A stretch of 64,000 nucleotides of DNA from Mycobacterium sp. (lineage in GTDB: Bacteria > Actinomycetota > Actinomycetes > Mycobacteriales > Mycobacteriaceae): assembly GCF_002863225.1 (NCBI RefSeq), contig NZ_PKEK01000034.1:1-64000 (forward strand), written 5' to 3'. This document shows positions 8,433 through 18,042 of the stretch, piece after piece. The notes beneath the pieces were generated by a model. That model was not told the DNA's origin. It worked only from the letters and a program-made list of their open reading frames with translations, and did no database searches. A program made the translations under genes and the position numbers. How positions within the stretch are numbered: the stretch's first letter is position 1; each line of letters opens with the position of its first letter.

Positions 8433-9101
8433 ATGCGCACCGCCTACCACGAGCAGCTCGCTGAGCTCTCGGAACAGCTCGGCGCGATGTGCGGACTGGC
8501 CGGCGCCGCGATGGAGCGGGCCACCCAGTCGCTGTTGCAGGCCGACCTGGTCCTCGCCGAGCAAGTCATCTCCGATCACGAAAAGATCGCCGAGCTCAGC
8601 GCCCAGGCCGAGGAGAGCGCCTTTGTGCTGCTGGCCTTGCAGGCGCCTGTCGCCGGAGATCTGCGCTCGATCGTGAGCGCCATCCAGATGGTCGCCGACA
8701 TCGACCGGATGGGCGCGCTGGCTCTGCACGTCGCCAAGATCGCCCGGCGGCGTCACCCGCAGCACACGCTGCCCGAGGAAGTCAACGGCTACTTTGCTGA
8801 AATGGGCAGGCTGGCAGTCGAATTGGGCAACAGCGCGCAGGAAGTGCTGTCGTCGCGCGACCCGGAGAAGGCCGCCCGGATTCGCGAAGAGGACGACGCG
8901 ATGGACGACCTGCACCGGCACTTGTTCACCGTGCTGATGGACCGGGAGTGGAAGCACGGGGTGGCCGCAGCGGTCGACGTGACGCTGCTCGGCCGCTTCT
9001 ACGAGCGTTTCGCCGATCACGCCGTCGAAGTGGCGCGGCGGGTCATCTTCCAGGCGACCGGCCACTTCCCTGAGGAGACGGCCGTCGCGCAGTCCGGCTA
9101 G
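8433..9101 (+). CDS. phoU: Phosphate signalling protein PhoU (PhoY2)
   Basis: PhoU proteins link the Pst phosphate transporter to the SenX3-RegX3 two-component system and keep the phosphate regulon off when phosphate is plentiful. The 222-residue all-helical protein contains two three-helix PhoU repeats. Metal-binding acidic patches are visible as DIRSIV-like [24 protein letters not shown] near residue 80 and [17 protein letters not shown] near residue 195. PhoY2 of M. tuberculosis also affects drug persistence. The gene has its own leaderless-type promoter and converges on pstB, so it is not in the pst operon. Confidence 0.95.
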   Translation: MRTAYHEQLAELSEQLGAMCGLAGAAMERATQSLLQADLVLAEQVISDHEKIAELSAQAEESAFVLLALQAPVAGDLRSIVSAIQMVADIDRMGALALHVAKIARRRHPQHTLPEEVNGYFAEMGRLAVELGNSAQEVLSSRDPEKAARIREEDDAMDDLHRHLFTVLMDREWKHGVAAAVDVTLLGRFYERFADHAVEVARRVIFQATGHFPEETAVAQSG

Positions 9102-9105
9102 GTCC

Positions 9106-9139
9106 GAGCGGCCGAACTCCGTCTGAGCGGCCGAACTCC
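9106..9139. repeat. Tandem 15-bp repeat between phoU and pstB
   Basis: GAGCGGCCGAACTCC occurs at 9106-9120 and again at 9125-9139, separated by four bases. The second copy touches the pstB stop codon. It fills the convergent gap between phoU and pstB and may be a recent local duplication. No terminator hairpin is evident. Confidence 0.6.
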
Positions 9140-9915
9140 TACCCGAACCGGCCGGAGATGTAGTCCTCGGTGGCCTTCTGCGTCGGGTTGGAGAAGATCT
9201 TCTCGGTGTCGTCGATCTCGATCAACCGGCCCGGCTTCCCGACGGCCTCGAGGTTGAAGAATGCGGTGTGATCGCTGACCCGCGCGGCCTGCTGCATGTT
9301 GTGGGTGACGATGACGATGGTGTATTCCTGCTTCAACTCGGCGATCAGGTCCTCGATGGCCATGGTCGAGATGGGGTCCAGCGACGAACACGGCTCGTCC
9401 ATCAGCAGCACATCGGGTTGCACGGCGATCGCCCGGGCGATACACAACCGTTGCTGCTGGCCGCCGGACAGCCCGCCGCCGGGGCGCTCGAGCCGATCCT
9501 TGACCTCGTCCCACAGGTTGGCGCCGCGTAGCGCGTACTCGGCGGTGTCGTCCAGCAGCTTGCGGTTGCGCACGCCCTGCAGCTTCAGCCCGGCCACCAC
9601 ATTGTCACGAATCGACATGGTGGGGAACGGGTTTGGGCGCTGGAAAACCATTCCGATTGCCCGCCGAACGCCCACCGGGTCGATACCGGAGCCGTAGATG
9701 TCGTCGTCGTCGAGCAGCACGGTGCCCTGCATGCGAGCGCCGGGGGTCACCTCGTGCATCCGGTTGAGCGTCCGCAGCACGGTGGTCTTGCCGCAACCAG
9801 ACGGCCCGATGAACGCCGTGACACTCCTCGGCAGCACCGAGAGCGAGACGTCGGCGACGGCCTGGAACGCGCCGTAGAAGATGTTGACGTCCTTCAGGTC
9901 CAACCTCTTAGCCAC
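9139..9915 (-). CDS. pstB: Phosphate ABC transporter ATP-binding protein PstB (PhoT)
   Basis: This is the ATPase that drives the high-affinity phosphate importer PstSCAB at the inner face of the membrane. The 258-residue protein has Walker A GPSGCGKT (37-44), the PstB-type Q-loop region FQRPNPFP, the ABC signature LSGGQ (149-153), and Walker B VLLMDEP (169-175) followed by the D-loop SSLDP and the switch histidine in [13 protein letters not shown]. Its start overlaps the end of pstA by 8 bp, which indicates coupled translation in the order pstS, pstC, pstA, pstB. Confidence 0.96.
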   Translation of the reverse strand: MAKRLDLKDVNIFYGAFQAVADVSLSVLPRSVTAFIGPSGCGKTTVLRTLNRMHEVTPGARMQGTVLLDDDDIYGSGIDPVGVRRAIGMVFQRPNPFPTMSIRDNVVAGLKLQGVRNRKLLDDTAEYALRGANLWDEVKDRLERPGGGLSGGQQQRLCIARAIAVQPDVLLMDEPCSSLDPISTMAIEDLIAELKQEYTIVIVTHNMQQAARVSDHTAFFNLEAVGKPGRLIEIDDTEKIFSNPTQKATEDYISGRFG

Positions 9916-10840
9916 TGGAGCTCCTGCCTGTCCTTTCGGATGCGAAAACGTGCGAGACGACCTTGGCCACCAGGTTAATGACGGCGATGACCAAGATCAG
10001 TGTCAGGCCCGCACCCCACAACCGATCCGTAGGAATAGGGCTGGTGCCCGCCCCGGCCGAGGTCTGGTCGTACATCATGCCGGGCAACGAGCCCATGAAG
10101 CCACCGAAAATATTGAAATTCATCGCCTGCGAGTAACCCACCAGGATCAGCAGCGGCGAGGTCTCCCCCATCACCCGGGCCAGGGCCAGCAGGATCCCGG
10201 TGACGATGCCGGACAGGCCGGCCGGCAACACGATCTTGGTGATCGTCCGCCAGTGTGGCACGCCCAGCGCGTAGCTGGCCTCGCGCAGTTCCACCGGGAA
10301 GATCTGCAACATCTCCTCGGTGGTGCGGACGATCACCGGAATCATCAGCAGCACCAGCGCCAACGACACCGCGAAGCCCGATCTCGGCAGTCCCAAAGTG
10401 GCGATGCACAGCGCGTAGATGAACAGCGCGGCGACGATCGATGGCACGCCGGTCAAGACGTCGACCATGAAAGTGGTCACCCTGCCCAGCTTGCTGCCGA
10501 CGGCGTATTCGACCAGATAGATCGCGACGAAGACGCCGATCGGAATGGAGATGAGCGCACACACCAGACCTTGCAGGACCGTGCCGACGATGGCGTGGTA
10601 CACGCCGCCGCCTGCCATGAAGGCGGTCATGCCGGCCTGCGAATGCGTCCACCACACCGTGGATTTCACCGCGCTGAAGCCTTTTGTCAGCACTGAATAC
10701 AGCACCCAGGTCAACGGCACCAGCGCCACCCCGACCGACACCGTGGCCAACACGGTGGCGACTGCGTCGGAGAGCCGCCGACGCACACTCACACCGGTGA
10801 ACGTCCGCGCCTTGAGTGGACGATCCAGGATCGACGTCAT
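9908..10840 (-). CDS. pstA: Phosphate ABC transporter permease PstA
   Basis: This is one of the two membrane permeases of the phosphate importer. The 310-residue protein has about six transmembrane helices and the cytoplasmic coupling motif typical of these permeases around [26 protein letters not shown]. The ATG at 10840 overlaps the pstC stop as ATGA, so I use it rather than the upstream in-frame extension, which runs inside pstC. The N-terminal 25 residues are hydrophilic and cytoplasmic. It acts as a heterodimer with PstC. Confidence 0.95.
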   Translation of the reverse strand: MTSILDRPLKARTFTGVSVRRRLSDAVATVLATVSVGVALVPLTWVLYSVLTKGFSAVKSTVWWTHSQAGMTAFMAGGGVYHAIVGTVLQGLVCALISIPIGVFVAIYLVEYAVGSKLGRVTTFMVDVLTGVPSIVAALFIYALCIATLGLPRSGFAVSLALVLLMIPVIVRTTEEMLQIFPVELREASYALGVPHWRTITKIVLPAGLSGIVTGILLALARVMGETSPLLILVGYSQAMNFNIFGGFMGSLPGMMYDQTSAGAGTSPIPTDRLWGAGLTLILVIAVINLVAKVVSHVFASERTGRSSSG

Positions 10841-11868
10841 CGCGCGCTCCTGCTCGAAACAGCTTCGCGCGCCACGGCATTCACCACAAGAGTGAGCAGG
10901 AACAGCACCAGACCGGCGGCGATGTATGCGCCCGCGCGGTATTGGTTGTTGAATTCGTATGCGGTAGCGGCGATCTTGGTCGCGAAGGTGTAGCCGCCGT
11001 CGAACAAGGACCAACCGAAGGCCGCCTGGGTGCCACGCAGGATGACCAGCAGTGCCACGGTCTCACCCAGCGCCCGGCCCAGACCCAGCATCGCGCCGCT
11101 GACGTAGCCGGAGCGCCCGAACGGCAGCACCGCGGTCTTGACCACTTCCCAGCGGGTGGCGCCGAGCGCGAGTGCGGCCTCGATGTGGCCCTGCGGCGTC
11201 TTCATGAAGACCTCGCGGGTGACCGCGGTGATGATCGGCAGGATCATCACCGCCAGCACGATCCCCCCGGTGAAGATCGTTCCGCCACCGGATACCGACG
11301 CATTGCCGGTCGCGAACAGGAACACCCCACCCAGGTGAGCGTTGAGCCACATCGCCACCGGCTGCAGCCGCGGCGCCAGCACGAAAAGTCCCCAGACCCC
11401 GTAGATGATCGACGGCACCGCCGCCAGCAAGTCGACCAGGTAGGCCAGCGGCCCAGTCACCCGCCGAGGCGAGTACTGGGCGAGGAAGATCGCGATCCCC
11501 AGTGCCACCGGCATCGCCAGGGCCAAGGCGAACAGCGCCACCATCACCGTGACCTGGACCAGGTCGAAGACGCCGAACCGCATCGCTGCGGTGTTGGTGG
11601 TGTCCCAGTTGCCGCCGTAGGTGAAGAAGTTGACTCGGTCGCGCGCCAGGGCCGGCACCGCGCGCATCACCAGAAACAGCCCGATCGCCGCAACCAATGC
11701 CACGATCAAGGCGCCCGAACCCGTGGCCAGGTTGCGAAACAACGAATCGCCCCGGCTGTGTGTGACGTCGCGCCAGGTGGACGGCATCGCGGCCGACCCG
11801 CGCGGTGGCGCTGCGACGACCTCACCCGAACCAGTATCGGCGGGATTGGGCGTCGTCACTGTGTCCAC
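10837..11868 (-). CDS. pstC: Phosphate ABC transporter permease PstC
   Basis: This is the partner permease of PstA, 343 residues with about six membrane helices. It contains the family coupling loop around HIEAALALGATRWEVVKTAVLPFG and the VPSIIYGVWGLFVL segment found in PstC proteins. The N-terminus carries a variable hydrophilic stretch of about 45 residues. The start is either GTG 11868, with GAGGAG only two bases upstream, or GTG 11862, with 11-base spacing; the annotation uses the first. It follows pstS after about 40 bases. Confidence 0.94.
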   Translation of the reverse strand: MDTVTTPNPADTGSGEVVAAPPRGSAAMPSTWRDVTHSRGDSLFRNLATGSGALIVALVAAIGLFLVMRAVPALARDRVNFFTYGGNWDTTNTAAMRFGVFDLVQVTVMVALFALALAMPVALGIAIFLAQYSPRRVTGPLAYLVDLLAAVPSIIYGVWGLFVLAPRLQPVAMWLNAHLGGVFLFATGNASVSGGGTIFTGGIVLAVMILPIITAVTREVFMKTPQGHIEAALALGATRWEVVKTAVLPFGRSGYVSGAMLGLGRALGETVALLVILRGTQAAFGWSLFDGGYTFATKIAATAYEFNNQYRAGAYIAAGLVLFLLTLVVNAVAREAVSSRSAR

Positions 11869-11908
11869 TTCTCCTCGGGTGATCTGCGCCCAAGGGTAAT
11901 TCGTCAGG

Positions 11909-13006
11909 TCAGCGGATCGCGTTGATCGCGGTGATCAGGCGTTTTTTGAACTTTTCCGGGAGCGGGATGTAGCCCGCGGTCGACAGGCCGTCTTGCGCGT
12001 CTTCGACGGCGACGGTCAGTAGGGATCTCAGCGCCGCGCTGGTTGCGGGGTCGTAGCCCTTGGAGCAGACGATCTCGTAGGTGGCCAGCACCAATGGATA
12101 CGCACCCGCTTCCCGGGAGCGGTAGATCGACTTCAGGTTGAGCTCCAGGTTGTTGCCCTGCCCGGCGAAGGTGGCCCCGTCGATGGCTTTGCGGGCTGCG
12201 TCGTCGGTGAGCGCAACGGCGCCGCTGCCGTCGTTGATTTGCGCGTAGGGCACGCCGCTCTGGTCGGCGAAACCTTTCTCGACGTAGCCGATCGCGCCGA
12301 CCGCGGAGTGCACGGCCTGGATGACGCCGGCTGACTTCTGCGCGCCCTCACCCACGCCGCCCTGAAACTCACTGCCGGCGTTGCGGTTCCAGCTGTTCGG
12401 TGCAGCTGCGGCCAGATACTTCTGGAAGTTGTCGGTGGTGCCCGAGGAGTCCGAGCGGTAGATGGGCGAGATCCTGATACTCGGCAATGTCGTGCCCGGA
12501 TTGAGTTTCGCGATGGCGGGGTCGTCCCAGTTGGTGATCCAGCCGGTGAAGATCTTGGCCAACACGTCGGCGTTGACGACCAGCTGCTTGACGCCGTCAA
12601 GGTGGAAGACGATGGCGATGGGACCGAACACCATGGGCAGGTGCCAGGCCGGATTGCCGTTACAACGTTTGGCAGCCTCCTCGACCTGATCGCTGCTCAA
12701 CGGTGAATCCGAGCCGGCGAAGTCGACGTGCCTGGCGATGAACTGTTCGCGGCCGGCACCCGATCCGGTCGGGTTGTACGCCAGCTGCTTGCCGGGGCAC
12801 AGCTGCGACCAATCCATGTTGAACAGGGCAATGGCGTTTTGCTGCGCTGTGGAGCCCTCGGCGGTCAGGTCCTGCCTACCGTCGCAGTTCACCGGCCCTG
12901 ACGGGGGCTTGAGACCGTGTAGGTTGCTGTCGCTGCCGCAACCGGTGGACATCATGCCCGCGACCGCGGCGGCCACTAGAGCTGCCCGCACCGCGTGGAC
13001 CTTCAC
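11909..13006 (-). CDS. pstS: Phosphate-binding lipoprotein PstS
   Basis: This is the extracytoplasmic substrate-binding protein that captures phosphate for PstCAB. A signal peptide is followed by a lipobox-like MSTGC, so the mature protein is probably acylated at Cys and anchored to the outer face of the membrane. Phosphate-contact regions are AEGSTAQQNAI, PTGSGAGREQF and FAGSDSPLS, plus YRSDSSGTTDNF. I start at GTG 13006, with AGGAAG eight bases upstream, giving 365 residues; an in-frame extension to 13069 is Arg-rich and would spoil the signal peptide. The gene heads the pst operon and has a PHO-box-like repeat about 105 bp upstream. Confidence 0.95.
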   Translation of the reverse strand: MKVHAVRAALVAAAVAGMMSTGCGSDSNLHGLKPPSGPVNCDGRQDLTAEGSTAQQNAIALFNMDWSQLCPGKQLAYNPTGSGAGREQFIARHVDFAGSDSPLSSDQVEEAAKRCNGNPAWHLPMVFGPIAIVFHLDGVKQLVVNADVLAKIFTGWITNWDDPAIAKLNPGTTLPSIRISPIYRSDSSGTTDNFQKYLAAAAPNSWNRNAGSEFQGGVGEGAQKSAGVIQAVHSAVGAIGYVEKGFADQSGVPYAQINDGSGAVALTDDAARKAIDGATFAGQGNNLELNLKSIYRSREAGAYPLVLATYEIVCSKGYDPATSAALRSLLTVAVEDAQDGLSTAGYIPLPEKFKKRLITAINAIR

Positions 13007-13111
13007 CCGTCTCGCTTCCTCGAAAAATTCTGTCCGCCGTCGACTTTGCCCGCGACGGCGCCGGGCCACCGGCGAAACTATGCGCCGGGCGTGGACGGCG
13101 TCCGCCGCAAC

Positions 13112-13129
13112 GGTGAACGGACGGTGAAC
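13112..13129 (-). promoter_or_regulatory. PHO-box-like tandem repeat upstream of pstS
   Basis: On the minus strand GTTCACC occurs twice with an 11-bp period (13129-13123 and 13118-13112), and both copies are followed by GT. Tandem 11-bp GTTCACC-type repeats are the established PHO box of actinobacterial phosphate regulators of the PhoP/RegX3 class. The site is about 105 bp before the pstS start and just past the mshD stop, so it fits RegX3 activation of pstSCAB. Confidence 0.65.
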
Positions 13130-13132
13130 AGG

Positions 13133-14793
<1,661 letters not shown>

Positions 14794-14894
14794 GCAAGCC
14801 CAGCTTTCGTGGGAAAGGCGTCTCACAAAGTTCACGGCGAGATACGAAGTTTAACGGCCAGGACACTAAACGATAGCTTGCAACCTGGTCTTTC

Positions 14895-15245
14895 GCGCGG
14901 TGACGATGCCGACCGGGACGGTCGGAGGAGGAACCGCGCCACCCGAACCAGCGCGGTGACGATGCGGACCGGGACGGTCGGAGGAGGAACCGCGCCACCC
15001 GAACCAGCGCGGTGACGATGCGGACCGGGACGGTCCGAGGAGGAACCGCGCCACACAACCGAGCGCGGTGACGATGCGGACCGGGACGGTCCGAGGAGGA
15101 ACCGCGCCACACAACCGAGCGCGGTGACGATGCGGACCGGGACGGTCCGAGGTGGGGGTCCCCCCAGCCGCGCAGCGGCGAGGGGGCGAACCGCGCCACA
15201 CAACCAAGCGCGGTGACGATGCGGACCGGGACGCGGACCGGGACA
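14895..15245. repeat. 56-bp minisatellite (tandem repeat) with hairpin-interrupted copy
   Basis: A 56-bp unit beginning GCGCGGTGACGATG repeats at 14895, 14951, 15007 and 15063, then at 15119 in a copy carrying 33 extra bases, and a partial unit starts at 15208. Copies 1-2 and 3-5 form two sequence subtypes differing at the GGTCGG/GGTCCG site and in the CACCCGAA/CACACAAC junction. The unit is not a multiple of three, so frames through it are not coding. It occupies most of the 490-bp gap between glnR and lmeA, and copy number probably varies between strains like MIRU/VNTR loci. Confidence 0.9.
15154..15186. repeat. GC-rich hairpin inserted in minisatellite copy 5
   Basis: The extra segment contains GGGGGT followed by CCCCCC, then GCCGC-GCA-GCGGC and a GGGGG run. 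The CCCCCC run (15160-15165) and GCCGC (15167-15171) can pair with GCGGC (15175-15179) and GGGGG (15182-15186), making a strong stem-loop. It interrupts the 56-bp unit between GAGG and CGAACCGCGCC. It resembles a small palindromic repeat that has inserted into the array, but no dispersed copy was recognised in this window. Confidence 0.6.
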
Positions 15246-15283
15246 CCGACGATGCGCACCCGAACTCGGTGGTAGGCCACAAT

Positions 15284-16096
15284 ATGCGGATGCGGAAGGC
15301 ACTGGTCGGCGTGGCGGCGGTGCTGTCGGCTGTGCTGGCTGTGCTGCTGACGGCCGTCGGCGCCGACTTCGGGACCAGCATCTACGCCGAGTACCGGCTG
15401 GCGCGCGCGGTCCGGGAAACCGCCCACCTCGGCTTCGACCCGTTCGTGGCGATCATCGCGTTTCCCCTCATCCCTCAGGCATTGCGGCATCGCTACGAAG
15501 ACGTCGAGATCAAGGCAACCGCGGTCGATCGGCCGGTGATCGGCAAGGCCACTCTCGAGGCCACCATGCACTCCGTCGACCTGACCGATTCGTCATGGCT
15601 GTTCAGGCCGTACGCCAAGCTGCCGGTCGGCAAGCTGGAGAGCCGCATCATCATCGGCTCCCGATACCTCGGCCAATTCCTCGGCATGCGCGACCTCATC
15701 GTCGAGGCCCCCTCCAAAGACACCAACAACGCCACCGGCGGCACCACCGAATCCGGCATCTCCGGCAGCCATGACCTGGTCTTCACCGGCACGCCGCGAG
15801 CGGCCCATTTCGACAAGCGGGTCAGTGTCGCCGTCGATCTCGCAATGGCCGGCGACGACCAGACGACGCTGGTATTCGCTCCCACCCGCGTGCTCACCGG
15901 GCCCAACACCGCCGACCAACCCGTCCCCGACGACAAGCGGGACGCCGTACTGGCCGCATTCGCCGGGCGGTTGTCCGACCAGCGACTGCCGTTCGGGGTG
16001 AAGCCGACCACCCAGGGCGCCCGCGGATCTGACGTGATCGTCGAGGGCATCACGACGGGATTAACGATCACTCTCGACGGGTTCAACAGGGCATGA
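15284..16096 (+). CDS. lmeA: Mannosyltransferase-associated lipomannan elongation factor LmeA (DUF2993, Rv0817c-like)
   Basis: LmeA is a periplasmic DUF2993 protein needed for elongating the mannan backbone of lipomannan and lipoarabinomannan. The 270-residue protein starts with a signal/anchor segment (KALVGVAAVLSAVLAVLLTA). The rest is beta-rich and repetitive in style, with VEIKATAVDRPVIGKATLEA and a C-terminal GSDVIVEGITTGLTITLDGF strand pair, as in TULIP-like lipid-binding folds. Start ATG 15284 has GGTAGG eight bases upstream; ATG 15290 is possible. Its stop overlaps the thiX start as ATGA. The minisatellite lies directly upstream. Confidence 0.85.
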   Translation: MRMRKALVGVAAVLSAVLAVLLTAVGADFGTSIYAEYRLARAVRETAHLGFDPFVAIIAFPLIPQALRHRYEDVEIKATAVDRPVIGKATLEATMHSVDLTDSSWLFRPYAKLPVGKLESRIIIGSRYLGQFLGMRDLIVEAPSKDTNNATGGTTESGISGSHDLVFTGTPRAAHFDKRVSVAVDLAMAGDDQTTLVFAPTRVLTGPNTADQPVPDDKRDAVLAAFAGRLSDQRLPFGVKPTTQGARGSDVIVEGITTGLTITLDGFNRA

Positions 16097-16512
16097 CATC
16101 GGCTGTGGTGGCAGTTTCGGCGGCGCTGCTGGCAGCGGCGCTCATCGGCTGGCTGATGACTCGCCGAGCCGGCCGCGTCCAGGCAACCGATCCGACGGCT
16201 TCGGACGATCTCGACACCTCCGACCTGGGTTTGTCCGCCGACGGGCCGACCGTCGTGCATTTCAGCGCATCGTGGTGTGGACCGTGTGGTCACGTTCGCC
16301 GTGTGGTCGATCAGGTGTGCGCGGACCTCGACCGGGTGGCCCACGTCGAGATCGATATGGACGCCAATCCCGGCGCGGCACGCCGTCTTTCGGTGCTGTC
16401 GCTACCGACCACCTTCATCTTCGACGCCGACGGCAAGCAGCGTTACCGGACGTCGGGGGTGCCCAAAGCCGATGACCTGCGCTCGGCGCTGACACCGCTA
16501 TTGGCCCCATGA
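16093..16512 (+). CDS. thiX: Membrane-anchored thioredoxin-like protein ThiX (Rv0816c-like)
   Basis: This is a small thioredoxin-fold protein of 139 residues. The N-terminus is a membrane segment (VVAVSAALLAAALIGWLM) followed by a positive RR cluster; the thioredoxin domain then has the active site WCGPC near residue 61 and the cis-Pro loop LSLPTTFIFD near residue 101. That arrangement suggests a membrane-tethered redox protein, although the topology predicted by the positive cluster leaves the side of the membrane uncertain. It overlaps lmeA by ATGA and precedes the sulfur gene cluster. Confidence 0.85.
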   Translation: MTSAVVAVSAALLAAALIGWLMTRRAGRVQATDPTASDDLDTSDLGLSADGPTVVHFSASWCGPCGHVRRVVDQVCADLDRVAHVEIDMDANPGAARRLSVLSLPTTFIFDADGKQRYRTSGVPKADDLRSALTPLLAP

Positions 16513-16525
16513 CGTCGCCATTGGG

Positions 16526-16531
16526 TAAGCT
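16526..16531 (+). promoter_or_regulatory. -10 box for leaderless polycysteine leader peptide
   Basis: TAAGCT ends seven bases before GTG 16539, placing the transcription start on the start codon. There is no Shine-Dalgarno sequence, in line with a leaderless message that would carry DUF4395, cysA2 and sseC2. Confidence 0.7.
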
Positions 16532-16538
16532 GCTGGAC

Positions 16539-16628
16539 GTGTCCGCCCGCCTCGAGCTCATGCTCACCAGTCGCCGCGCAGTTGATTTGTGCCGCGTCGC
16601 GGGCTGCTGCTGTTGTTGTAGCTGCTGA
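16539..16628 (+). CDS. Leaderless polycysteine leader peptide of the DUF4395-cysA2-sseC2 operon
   Basis: A 29-codon frame starts at GTG 16539 and ends CCCCCSC before TGA, so seven of its last twelve codons plus one earlier codon give eight clustered or near Cys positions (Cys18, 23-27 and 29 are the seven I count directly). Polycysteine-encoding leaderless short ORFs acting as cysteine-responsive attenuators of sulfur operons have been described in mycobacteria. The mechanism fits here: ribosomes slow at the Cys codons when cysteinyl-tRNA is scarce, which changes folding or termination ahead of the operon. The internal ATG 16560 is an alternative start but has no ribosome site. Confidence 0.85.
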   Translation: MSARLELMLTSRRAVDLCRVAGCCCCCSC

Positions 16629-16689
16629 GTAGCCGCGCCTTTCGCGCCGCGCTCGGAGCAGCCAGAATCCCCGTGGCGCGCGCCGCCAC
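16602..16689 (+). promoter_or_regulatory. Candidate attenuator structures after the polycysteine codons
   Basis: GGCTGCT (16602-16608), inside the Cys-codon run, is exactly complementary to AGCAGCC (16657-16663). A second perfect stem, GTGGCG (16673-16678) with CGCCAC (16684-16689), closes a 5-base loop before the DUF4395 gene. A ribosome stalled on the Cys codons would cover the first element and prevent the long-range pairing. The pairings are seen in sequence; the switching role is inference. Confidence 0.45.
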
Positions 16690-16724
16690 AAAGTCGTGCA
16701 TAGAGCAGTTCAGGAGCTTCCGTC

Positions 16725-17186
16725 ATGTCGAACACCAAGACCCCCGATCAGGTGGACGTCCGAGGGCCGCGCTTCGCGGCGTGGATCACCACCGCGGTGC
16801 TGGTCATCACCCTGCTGGTGTCCGGGATCAACCCCCTGGCCGCCGCCATCATCCTGGGTCTGCAGAGCGTCGTCTTCGCGATCGGCGCGATCGGCGGGCC
16901 GCGCCGGCACCCCTACGGCCTGGTCTTCGCAAAGCTGGTCGCTCCTCGGCTGAGCCCGGTTCGCGAGCGCGAGCCTGTCGCCCCGCTGAAGTTCGCTCAG
17001 CTGGTCGGGCTGATCTTCTCCGCCCCGGCCTCGATCGGATTTGCCACCGGCGCTTCACTGTTCGGCGTCGTGCTCACCGGGGCGGCCCTGGTCGCCGCCT
17101 TCCTCAATGCGGCCTTCGCCATCTGCCTGGGCTGCCAGCTCTACCCGCTCGTGGCGCGCCTCAGGCCGGCCCACAGCACTTCCTAG
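16725..17186 (+). CDS. DUF4395 family membrane protein
   Basis: This 153-residue protein has about four hydrophobic segments, starting with AAWITTAVLVITLLVSGINP and ending with LVAAFLNAAFAICLGCQLYPLV. DUF4395 proteins are often found next to rhodanese and thioredoxin genes, and the conserved Cys in CLGC near the last helix suggests a role in membrane sulfur transfer, though no activity is established. AGGAG nine bases before the ATG is a proper ribosome site. It lies between the polycysteine leader and cysA2 and ends about 20 bases before cysA2. Confidence 0.85.
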   Translation: MSNTKTPDQVDVRGPRFAAWITTAVLVITLLVSGINPLAAAIILGLQSVVFAIGAIGGPRRHPYGLVFAKLVAPRLSPVREREPVAPLKFAQLVGLIFSAPASIGFATGASLFGVVLTGAALVAAFLNAAFAICLGCQLYPLVARLRPAHSTS

Positions 17187-17206
17187 CGATCGAAAGGATC
17201 CCCCAT

Positions 17207-18040
17207 ATGGCACGCTCCGACGTCCTGGTCTCCACCGACTGGGCCCAGAGCAATCTCGATGCCGATCACGTCGTCTTCGTCGAGGTCGACGAGGACACCA
17301 GCGCCTACGACGACGGTCACATCGCCGGTGCGGTCAAGCTGGACTGGCGCACCGACCTGCAGGACCCCGTCCGGCGCGACTTCGTCGACGCCGAGCAGTT
17401 CTCCAAGCTGCTCAGCGATCGCGGTATCGCCAACGGCGACACCGTCGTTCTCTACGGCGGCAACAACAACTGGTTCGCCGCCTACGCGTACTGGTACTTC
17501 AAGCTGTACGGCCACGAGGACGTCAAGCTGCTCGACGGCGGCCGCAAGAAGTGGACGCTCGACGGCCGCGAGTTTTCCACCGACACGGTGAACCGGCCCG
17601 CCACCAGCTACACCGCCAAAGCCGCGGACAACTCGATCCGCGCGTTCCGCGACGAGGTGCTGGCCGCGATCAGCGAGAAGAACCTGGTCGACGTGCGTTC
17701 ACCCGACGAGTTCTCCGGCAAGATCCTGGCCCCGGCTCACCTGCCCCAGGAGCAGAGCCAACGGCCCGGCCACATCCCGACCGCGATCAACGTGCCGTGG
17801 AGCAAAGCCGCGAACGACGACGGCACCTTCAAGTCCGACGACGAGCTGGCCAAGATCTACGCCGACGCCGGACTCGATGGGTCGAAGGAGACGATTGCCT
17901 ACTGTCGGATCGGGGAACGTTCGTCGCACACCTGGTTTGTCTTGCAGGAATTACTGGGCCACAAGAACGTCAAGAACTACGACGGCAGTTGGACCGAATA
18001 CGGCTCCCTGGTTGGGGCCCCGATCGAATTGGGAAGCTGA
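17207..18040 (+). CDS. cysA2: Thiosulfate sulfurtransferase CysA2
   Basis: This is a two-domain rhodanese of 277 residues, the same length as M. tuberculosis CysA2/CysA3. The N-terminal domain is inactive, while the C-terminal domain carries the catalytic loop CRIGERS with Cys233 as the persulfide-forming residue. Such enzymes move sulfane sulfur from thiosulfate to acceptors and feed thiolation reactions. GAAAGGATC provides the ribosome site before ATG 17207. The gene follows DUF4395 and precedes sseC2 by two bases, so its expression should respond to cysteine supply through the upstream leader peptide. Confidence 0.95.
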   Translation: MARSDVLVSTDWAQSNLDADHVVFVEVDEDTSAYDDGHIAGAVKLDWRTDLQDPVRRDFVDAEQFSKLLSDRGIANGDTVVLYGGNNNWFAAYAYWYFKLYGHEDVKLLDGGRKKWTLDGREFSTDTVNRPATSYTAKAADNSIRAFRDEVLAAISEKNLVDVRSPDEFSGKILAPAHLPQEQSQRPGHIPTAINVPWSKAANDDGTFKSDDELAKIYADAGLDGSKETIAYCRIGERSSHTWFVLQELLGHKNVKNYDGSWTEYGSLVGAPIELGS

Positions 18041-18042
18041 TT

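Noticed and set aside
10816-11925. 369-residue plus-strand ORF
   Set aside because: It runs antisense to pstC and part of pstA, with no features beyond His/Gln/Arg-rich shadow composition.
14895-15245. Possible CRISPR array
   Set aside because: The copies abut without spacers and there are no cas genes. It is a tandem minisatellite.
16673-17206. N-terminal extension of cysA2 and DUF4395 frames
   Set aside because: The extended cysA2 frame begins before DUF4395 and is Arg-rich; the start at ATG 17207 with its ribosome site gives the known 277-residue length.
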